In this document: positions 1 to 8,100 of the stretch, piece by piece
Layout: each line of letters opens with the position of its first letter
How positions within the stretch are numbered: the stretch's first letter is position 1
NCBI GenBank assembly: GCA_026770595.1
Contig: MU634614.1
Span: forward strand, 1 to 11,120
DNA: 11,120 nucleotides
Direction: 5' to 3'
Source: Ochromonadaceae sp. CCMP2298
Lineage: Eukaryota > Sar > Synurophyceae > Ochromonadales > Ochromonadaceae
Program-made: the position numbers and the translations under genes
The notes under the pieces: generated by a model
Told to the model about the DNA's origin: nothing
Database searches by the model: none
The model's input: only the letters and a program-made list of their open reading frames with translations

Positions 1-232
1 AATATTGTTTTTTTTTGCCCACGAAAAATATTTTATAAAAAAAAAATAAAAAAAATATCGGTTTAATTATGATTTTCCCTCTACCTGGAACTGTGGAATA
101 GTCATTTCGCGTCCAAATTCTGTCACAAACATTTTTTCAGGCCTTTCCTCAGTTTGGAATGAGCGGATTTTGAGCTAGGGGGTGGGAGAGCATCCCTAAC
201 CCTAGCCACATATTCCACCAACTTCTGCGGTG
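1..232 (+). promoter_or_regulatory. Upstream region and likely promoter of the sulfotransferase-like gene
   Basis: No coding frame is supported here. Positions 1-60 are extremely AT-rich with long A and T runs and include a TATAAAA string at 34-40, about 190 bases before the start codon. This could be a TATA-like element, but it sits in a homopolymeric tract, so it is weak evidence. A pyrimidine run ending in AG at 131-140 looks like a 3' splice site and might close a 5' UTR intron, but no matching donor can be identified. The transcription start is unknown. Confidence 0.35.
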
Positions 233-1790
233 ATGAATGTGGTCATCGCACTGCTGAGCATCGTGCTGCGCTGGCTATCTCGCACGGAGGCCCAAAAGGC
301 CGCAGAGGATGCGAAGATGCCGCAGGCAACAATCCATATCGGGCCTCCCAAGACTGCCAGCTCGGCCATAGAGGGCGTCATGAAGCGCCCTGAGAGCTAT
401 GTCAGCATGAGTGCCCAGAACACCTACTGGCCTGACTACAAGGGCCGAGTCATAGAGCAGAGTAAGGTGGTAGAGTTCGCCTATGCCTTGTTCGACGGCA
501 AAGACAGCGACCAGTTTGTCGACAGCATTGCGCAGATGGGCCTCTTCTTCAACGAGAGCCTGCGGATGGGCCACGATGTGATCATGTCATGCGAGCAATT
601 TTTGAATATACCTCCACACATGATTCTACAGCTGAAGGCCATGCTGCGGGGCTTTGACGTGACCGTGGTAGCAGTGTACAGAGAGTACATATCGCACCTG
701 GTCTCGTGGTACAAGTTCTCCAACCGGTGGATGGACGGGCACACGCTCAGGTTCAGCAAGTATCTGCTGCAGGGCATGGACGGCATGAGAGACGAGGGCT
801 TCCTGAAGCTGTGCGAAGACTGGCAGGTGCTCGGAAGACTGGTGATAGTGGACTACTACGGGTCCATCGCTGCAGGCAAGTACACATACTGCCTTACCAT
901 TCTAAGATACACCCCCATCTACACCCCCATTTACGATAGTCAGGATACACCATAAACATCCATATGTAGTCAGGAAACATCTAACCCTCCCCTAATCCCC
1001 TACCCCCTAGGCAAGAGCATCCCCGCAGTGGTGCTGTGCGAGGTGGGCGGCGTGCTGTGCGCTGAGACGGAGGACGACTCGCACGCCAACATATCCGACG
1101 AGACGCAGGTAGGATATAAAAAGGCTTTAAGGCTATAAGGTTATTAGGTTATAAGGCTACAGAGTGCAGGGTGCAGGGCGCAGAGTGCAGGGTTGAGGGT
1201 CCATGTGTGCATGTGTATTCAACCCCCTCTATACTGTGATGTGTATTTAACCCCCTCTATACTCCTAAACTGTAACACAGGTGCAGGAGGTGTTCACCTT
1301 CTTCTACCAGTTCATCGACCTGCAGCAAGGTTGGGAGGTCTGCAAGGCTGGCATGGACCAGCACGAGCAGCCCACTGCCCTCGTGGCTTTTTTCCAAAAG
1401 GCCTTCAGGAATAGACCCCCAGCGCTGCGCGTCCCCACTCTCAAGTCCCAGCTCACTGCTCTGGTGGAGCACTCCGTCGCACTGGACGGGCTGCTGAGAC
1501 AGGAGATGGGTGCATACATACTGCATGGGAACGCGTCTGCGAACAAGCACTACGCCCTCAATTCCATCCACGTCGTGGAGGTGGACGTTGAGGCACTCTT
1601 CCGCGACCATAAGTGGGTTTTGTGGATGCGGGGGGTGTTCGACAGCGCCGTGCAGAGGAGGCTCCTGTGCACCCCTGAGCAACAGCAGGGGTACAATGAG
1701 GAGGGTGGGGAGGGGGGTTTCTTTTGGCTGATGTGGGTATACGTCAGTTCCATTGTACGGTTTTGTATAAACTCCTTCAACTTCAAATAG
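233..1790 (+). CDS. Sulfotransferase-like P-loop protein, three exons
   Basis: The proposed join is 233-875, 1011-1108 and 1281-1790, giving 416 residues. ATG 233 is chosen because the codon just before it is GTG; a later in-frame ATG is residue 29. Residues 34-44 (IHIGPPKTASS) match the 5'-phosphosulfate-binding loop of sulfotransferases, usually GPxKTGTT, with K40 as the expected catalytic lysine. VYREYISHLVSWY around residues 148-160 fits the 3'-phosphate-binding motif, with R150 and S158 as likely ligands of the donor PAPS. A short hydrophobic stretch at residues 3-12 could be a weak signal anchor, as in Golgi sulfotransferases, but it is short for a membrane span. Family members move sulfate from PAPS to carbohydrate, protein or small-molecule acceptors; the acceptor here is unknown. 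The last 30 or so residues after PEQQQ look unlike a folded domain end and may be unspliced intron. The gene converges on the WW-array gene. Confidence 0.7.
876..1010 (+). other. Intron 1, GC-AG type, 135 bases
   Basis: The exon ends CTGCAG and the intron starts GCAAGT, which is the consensus of the minor GC-AG class of U2 introns. It ends CCCCCTAG before GCAAGAGC. Removing it restores an open frame from Gly215 into exon 2, whereas reading through meets a stop at 953-955. The bases AGGCAAG occur at both borders, so the cut could slide within that repeat, but no position gives GT-AG, and GC-AG is the only standard pair. Confidence 0.7.
1109..1280 (+). other. Intron 2, GT-AG, 172 bases
   Basis: The donor is CAG|GTAGGA and the acceptor is TAACACAG|GTGCAG. 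The splice falls between codons (phase 0) and joins exon 2 to the 169-codon frame of exon 3. The intron carries degenerate short repeats (AAGGCT/ATAAGG and GTGCAGGG types at 1120-1200) and a 25-base direct repeat near its 3' end. Confidence 0.7.
1211..1263 (+). repeat. 25-base tandem repeat in intron 2, period 28
   Basis: Copies at 1211-1235 and 1239-1263 both read ATGTGTATTyAACCCCCTCT followed by ATACT, and differ at a single C/T position. The second copy lies within 20 bases of the 3' splice site and supplies part of its pyrimidine-rich stretch. Confidence 0.85.
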
Positions 1791-1808
1791 ATAGTTGATA
1801 GTTGGGGG

Positions 1809-1836
1809 CCGTTCTGACGACATCCTGTCGGAACGG
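1809..1836. other. Perfect 10-bp hairpin after the sulfotransferase stop
   Basis: CCGTTCTGAC at 1809-1818 pairs with GTCGGAACGG at 1827-1836, with one G-U wobble in RNA, around an 8-base loop. It lies 18 bases after the stop codon, in the presumed 3' UTR. A third GAACGG follows at 1843-1848. Its role is unknown; eukaryotic genes do not normally use such stems as terminators, so 3' UTR stability or a transposon remnant is possible. Confidence 0.55.
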
Positions 1837-1865
1837 TAATTAGAACGGAGCCCACCGAGACATGG

Positions 1866-1961
1866 GACGTTGAAAAACTACTGCATAGCAAGGAGTAGAA
1901 TGTGTGGATGCGGGGTGTGTACGAGAAGGCCGTGCACTAGAAGCTCCTCTGTGATAGTCAG
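1866..1961 (+). pseudogene. Decayed copy of the sulfotransferase gene's 3' coding end
   Basis: In one frame without gaps, codons from 1866 to 1952 match residues 349-377 of the upstream gene (coding bases 1584-1670). By eye 14 of 29 positions are identical, including DVE, WMRGV and LLC. Two stops interrupt the relic: TAG at 1896, where the intact gene has TGG for Trp, and TAG at 1938, where it has AGG for Arg. A further stop follows at 1965. Upstream similarity fades and seems to need a frameshift. Other changes are often conservative (F to Y, D to E), so this looks like an older diverged paralogue that later died rather than a recent copy. Exon duplication inside a longer 3' intron is the alternative. 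Confidence 0.7.
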
Positions 1962-2109
1962 AAATGATGTTGATGTTTTCATTTTCTGTACCAAATAACA
2001 ACACCAATTTTCTTATAGGTTCTATCGAGACGTATCGATTTTCTAACCACCTCTTTTTCATCATAACTTAACCAGAATAAGATGTAAACGAGCTTTTTAA
2101 TACATTGAA

Positions 2110-5100
2110 CTACTTCGCATTGGTGGGGGAGGAGAACACGCTCTGCATAACAACGTACAGCGGGTTGGGCGCACGGAACACGCTCGTGGGCTGGGGGGAC
2201 ATCTGCGCACCGGTCAGGGCCGCCAGTCGAGAGGGAGCACGACCCAGGTCTCTACTGGTGCTCCCACCCGAGGGGGAGGCAGGACCCTGCACACCCTGCA
2301 CACCCTGCGCCATACCCATACCCATACCCAGCCCCATGCCCATGCCCGTACCCACACTGTCACTTGCGCTATTCGGGGCCCTCAATTGTGCCTCCAGCCT
2401 GAACTGCTGCTGCACCACTCGGGACAGTGCGGCCTCCACCTCGCCCTCCCTCGGCCCAGGTGTCAGCGCCATAGCCTGTGCGTACGCTAGAGACTCCTCC
2501 TCTGGCCATCCTGCGCTGGGCGATGAGGAGGTGCGTGGTCGGTTGCCCGCGACGCCCGACACCCCCCCGACACCCACGCCTCCGGTGCTCACGTCGACGC
2601 TGCCCCCGCTGTGTAGGTTGGAGAGCATGCTGCTCATGGCGGTGCCCACGCTCGAGCGCGCCTCTGCCACCGCCCTCCTGCGGATCGAGTGCTGCTCCAG
2701 CAGCAGCGCCACCTGTGTACTGTAGTTGGCGCACAACTCCGCGCACAGCCCTATGCGACGCCAATCATTCAAAATAACCGCAATGTCCCCCCGCCGCGCA
2801 GACAGCTTCTGCCTCAGCTCGCGCAGCTCCCTCACCGCACCCGCCCGAGACCCGCCCGACCTCTCGTACACGGCGTTCAGGGCGCTGCGCGCGGCGCCCA
2901 CCAGCCATCGCGCAGATGCCAGAGCGTGCGTCTCAGCCGACTCCTCTGCGGTGTCAGACATCAAAGGCGCATGCTCCTCAGCCCCCACACCCGCACGCCC
3001 ACCCCCGGGGCTGAAAGGTGCCCTACCGGTGTTCTTGGGAGATTTGCCTCGATCCAGGGTGGTTGTCGGGGACAGGGGCTGCCCCTCGTCCTGGAAGTGC
3101 TGCATGAATTGTCTGTGGTAGGTGGAGTGGGGGGAGATGTGCAGCACGAAGGCGCACTCGCGATCTAGCTGCGCGCTACCCATGCCGGCCATCTCATCGA
3201 GGATGCCGAGCTCCCCCGCACCCACACCTGCGCCAGTACTCGCGCCCATACCCACGCCCATACCCACACCCGCACTCACACCCGCACCCGTGGGTGTGAA
3301 GCGCAATGCCTGGAAGAGCCTCTTGACCAAGTCTGCACTCTGCAGGTGCGCTACTGCTTGGGAAAGGTCCCTGGAGAAGCCCGACAGAGTGCCCGCACTG
3401 GGCAGGTCCAGCACTCGCAGTAGGAAGTAGAGCTCGCTAGGCCGCACGCAAATGAGCCCGCCGATGGCGCTGGTGCGGCCGCTGGGGGCGATGCCGGCCA
3501 GGCGGGCGACGGGGGATACTTCCTTGCCCCCTGCGCCTATCCCTGCACCTGCCCCCGTGCCTGCGTCGTCTCCCACCTGCGCGATCCCCCTCAGCGCCCT
3601 CTCTACGAACCACTTTGAGCGACTCAGCGCCGCCTGGTCCGAGAGGCATATTTGCACCTGCCTCGACACCTCCTGGTCGAAGCACACATTCACCATATCT
3701 CTCACCCGATCCACCACCACCAAGAGCTGCTCCAGAGCCATGGCCTCTCCCCTCTCCTCAGCCTGTCGATTCTCCCCCAGCAGTGCGTTGAGTATGTGCG
3801 GCACTGCGCACTCAGCCAAAAAGTCCCTGGGTTTTATTGGGCTGCTCTCACACCCCAAGAGGGCTTTGATGGTATGAACAAGTGCGGCGGGCACAGTGTC
3901 GGTGTCCACCGCGGCCTCGAGTCGTCTGCAGAAAGGCTCCACCACGCGTGTGCAAATGTCCGCCACGCCCGAGTTCTCTGTCAGCCCGTGGGAAGCAGAG
4001 CCAGCCAATGTCTGCAAAAAGGAGACAACATCAAGACGGCGGGTAACTTGCCCCAGCAGGGCGCGTAAGAAGGAGCCCCCTGGGAGGGATGACATGCCCA
4101 CACCCATGTCTATACCCATGCCACCCACATGACGCCCCATGCTCATGTCCTCACTCCCAGATAGCCCCGAGAGCAGTGAGGCCTCCGCAGCCGCTGCTGC
4201 TCTCACCATCCCCTCCAGGTGCGCCTGGTCTGCTGACCAGTACACGCACAATCTATGCGCCGCAAAGTGCGCCAGTCCTGCCACATCTGAGGGGGCGCAG
4301 CGACACGCTACTGTTACAAGGTCTGAGGGGTTGTTGCGCAGGTGGTCGAGCAGCACACCCACCACACTGCGGTCCAGCGGGCTCAGTACCTGCCGCTCCA
4401 GTTGGCTCATCAGCAGCACCGCCATCTGCTCCTGGGAGCGGTTGGCAGCTGACTGACGGAAGGTGGCGCGGCGTTTGAGGGCCAGTGAGGCCTGCGCCTG
4501 CCCCAGCGCAGGCGCCGCACCCAGGCCTGCGTCGACACGCGGACTGCTGCCCATGATAACAGACCCCGATCGCATTTTCATACTGCTCCTGCGCGCAATT
4601 ATGCCCCGACTCGCCATAGTGGGATTTGAGCCCACATCGGCAAAGTGGCTCTCTATTTTGTTTGGCTTCCCCCCCTGCGCCATAGCTTGCCCCTCCCCAC
4701 CCTCACCCTCCTTACCCTCCCCCACCGATCCCTCATCATTGCCTAGCATCGCAGAGAGGCTGTGATGGGTCGCAGCTATCGCGGCCGCCGCCGTCGCAGC
4801 CTCTGCAATGGCCGCCATGTCCTGCCCCTCGTCCCCGCCCTCTCCCTCCCCAGTCATGCTGGGGGGGGTGCGGAAGGTGGCAGAGGACGCCCTGCGACGG
4901 GGGGGCACGAAGGGCGTTACATTGGCACCCCCTGCGCCGATGCTGCCCCCTCTCCTGCCTCCACCCCCACCCCCCTCCTCGTCTCCGAAGTCTACAGTAA
5001 GCTTTGCGAGGCCTGGGACGGCGCTGGAGCTGGGGCTAGAGCTGGAGCTGGGGTTGGAGCTGGGGTTGGGGTAAAGACTGGAGCTGGAGCTGGAAGCCTC

Positions 5101-8100
5101 TGGGTTGGCTAGGTCGAACTGCAGTGCCAGGAACTCAGCCAGTAGGTGGTGATTTGCGTTGTTGGCTCTGAACAGCTCAGTCAACTGCTGCTCCACCATA
5201 GCCGCTGTGGGGAAGTCAAGGGGCAGGTGCAGCGCGGAGAGGGTCTGCTCCAGCTCCTCTGCTGCCTGGAATATGGACGAGTCGGCACTGACCTCTGCAA
5301 AGCCACCCATACCGCCCACTCCCCCGCCCAATCCCGTTCCCATATCGCCCACGGAGATGGGGGCGATGGCGGAAGAGGCTGGGCCTATGGAGATAGCAGA
5401 GGTGCTGGATACGATCGTCTGCATCAGCAGAGAGTCAGACCTGCCCTCCTCCCCACCCCCACTCCCGCTCCCGTCACCCTGTGTCCCCCCCTTGCATGCC
5501 ACTGCCTGGTCATACAGGCGTGACAGATCCGCCCCCTGGCCGCCCATCATTTTCAGAGCCACCAACAGGCACTGCGAAAGATCCAACAGTGCCCCTAGGT
5601 CGGGACATCTGAGCACCACGCTGCCCTTAGCGTCCCTGAGATGAATGCAGATGTCGGCCATTCCCTGTCCCGCATAGGGGTACACGAGCTTCATCGTGCA
5701 GGAGGACAGCTGCAGTCGGTGCTGGGTGTGGGTCTGACCCTCGCGTGTTACCAGCAGAGATGCGTTACCTGCGGCAATCATCAGGCGGCACTGTGTCCAG
5801 GGCACCTGGGCGGGTGTGTGGAGGAAGTCTGAGAGGGAGGGGTCCGTGCCAGAGCCGGTACCAGTGCCTGTGCTGGGGATGGCGGAGGGGGGGGCAGACA
5901 CTGCGCGTAGCTTGTCTCCCTCGCTAGCCCTAATATCCCTCTGGAGATCTGCGATAATGGAGGGCAATGGCCCCGCACCCATACCCGCCCCCCCTTCCTG
6001 GTCAGAGCCGAACATCAAGAACGACTTTCGCTTATGGATGATGACTCGGTGCAGACAGTGCGGCGCCCCCTCCTCCTCCTCGATCGCATGCGGGTTTGTG
6101 AACCGTTTTGGTGCAGCCTCGGGCTCGCTTATGCCCACCGCCTGCACCTGGAACTCCGTCCTAGGGAACTTCCACATGACCACCTGGCCCGCCATCTGCC
6201 CCGGCAAATCGGCAATAAACCTCAGCACGCTGGGGGACAGTGCGGAGAGACCATACACGCTCAACAGCACCGACCCTTCCGTGAGGCTGTGGCAGGCCCC
6301 CTTCATGAGCAGCACTAGGCGCTGGTTTATCTGCAGAAAGCGGGCAGACTTCACCTGTGCGCCGGTCAGCGACACGCTGCGGAGATACTGTGCGCACATG
6401 CGCCTCTCAGCCAACACCTCCAGGGCCGCAAAGCACGCCTCCAGCACGTAGGGGCGGCCAGCTAGGGACTCAAAACCCATTCCATCAAAACCAATCTGGG
6501 TTCTGGAGGAGGGGGCTAGGGTGAGGTCTGCAGGTGTCGCGCTGCGCAGCACACCCGAAACTATGTAGGTTACGCTCTGCGCGGCTGCGGCGAACGCCAC
6601 CGTCCATCGGAAGAGCTCCTGGGGGGTGGGTAGTTTGACTGCTAAGCTTATGATCTTGTGAGTGCGGGTGCTGGGGTTGTTGGTGCTGCTGCTGCTGCTG
6701 GAGTGGGTGTTGAGCAGCACAAGCTCGTGCTGTGCGTCCGCCTCGGTGAGGTCCGGCAAGTGCACAGTGGTGTGTGATAGGTCCACGCACAGGGAGGGGG
6801 CGCAGTGTGGGCCTTGGTCGAAGAAGGTCAGTCTTGAGGCATGCATAGACACCCAGCAGGTCATCCAGCCACCACCCCTGCCGTCCCCGCCCCCGCCCAC
6901 CTCTAGCTCGTCCAGCTCGTGGGTCTCCGCGCCCCCACCTTCAGACACCCTCAGTACCTTGAACAGCAGCAGGCCCGCCTGGGGCAGCTCCGAACCACCT
7001 CCCCCGCCCCCTGCAGAGGCGGAGGCTCGGCCCAGCGCGGCTGTGAGTAGAGCCCTCGCCTTGGCACTTCCTCCGTCTCCAGAGGCCCCAGAGAAGGGCG
7101 ACAGCAGCCACGCTACCTCCAGTCGTGTGCGCAGCGCGTCTCCGACCGAGAGAGCGCACACGCCTGCCTGGCTGTGGCTCTCAGCTGTACCCACAGTGTC
7201 TACGGGGGTGTAGTCCACGGCGACAGCGATAACTGCGACGATTGCAGCTGGGACCCCTATGGCCGTCTCCGTCCCTGCATTGGTCGTCTGGGTCGCCTGT
7301 GCCTGCGCCAGTGCCACCTCTGCCTGAGCCTGCACCTGAGCCTCTGCCACTGCCTGAGCCTGTGCTTGCTCTGGGGTGTAGGGGGTAATGTCCAACCTCG
7401 CCGCCACACTGCGGAAGAAGAGCTGCGCCAGGGGGGAGGTGGGGAACAGCATAGACAGAGAGACTGAGGGGCTGGTAGTAGCATCGGCATCGGAGGTCTG
7501 GGCCTGGTCCTCTTTCTCTTCCCCGCCCTTGGCCTCGCTGGAGGAAGAACCTGCCTGGGCCTGCGCGGCGGTGGCGTCGGCAGAGCTGTCGGCAGAGAGA
7601 GAGGCGACAGAGGCAGAGGCACAGGCGGGTGCTGGGACGGGTGGGGCGGTGAGTGCGGCCATAGGCACTACGAGGTTGAGAGTGCGGGGCGTCTGGTTGC
7701 ACACCATCGACTGCAGCCTCACTGCGCTGATGCATCTGACCACCTCCGTCTGCGCTACTGCATCTGCTGCACCTACTGCTGTACCTGCTGCTGCAACTGC
7801 TGCTACGCCCGTGTGCGACCTTGCCAGTGTGAGGTAGGTGGCAGTGAAGCGCGACAACACAAGCTTTGTGTCCGCACCGCTGCCCTCCAGCTGTAGCAGG
7901 CAGTGCTCACCTCCCCCCTCCCAATGCGCATCCACCACTCCCCGGGCCACAGCCCCTAGCGCTAACGCTTTCTGCACCTCCGCCTCCTGGGCTGCGGCTT
8001 CAGCGGCCGATGTGGAGGTGGAGGTCGGTGCAGGCGCAGATGAAGTTGCAGTTGCAGGTGCAGAGACAGACGCATCAGGGGCCTTCCAGCTAGTCTTTCC

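Larger units (their letters stand above)
1791..2109. other. Convergent 3' intergenic region
   Basis: This stretch separates two genes that end tail to tail. It holds a 10-bp hairpin (1809-1836), the decayed sulfotransferase exon copy (1866-1961) and AT-rich sequence with a strong acceptor-like TTTTCTTATAG ending at 2018. No AATAAA is present for either gene. AATAAG followed by TGTAA near 2074-2087 on the plus strand could act in 3' processing of the sulfotransferase-like transcript, but this is a weak guess. Confidence 0.5.

Noticed and set aside
1-60. Poly(A)/poly(T) tract as a retrotransposon tail
   Set aside because: There is no target-site duplication or element body visible within the window. 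It is better explained as AT-rich intergenic DNA.
1257-1823. Minus-strand 188-codon frame opposite the sulfotransferase exon 3
   Set aside because: The plus frame joins through splice sites to an exon carrying sulfotransferase motifs. The minus frame has no motif and spans the intron border.
2105-2725. Plus-strand 206-codon frame and other plus-strand frames of 60-210 codons across 2100-7850
   Set aside because: These overlap the giant minus-strand gene and arise because GC-rich sequence with few A/T stops leaves several frames open. Their Cys/Pro/Ser/Arg composition is typical of shadows.
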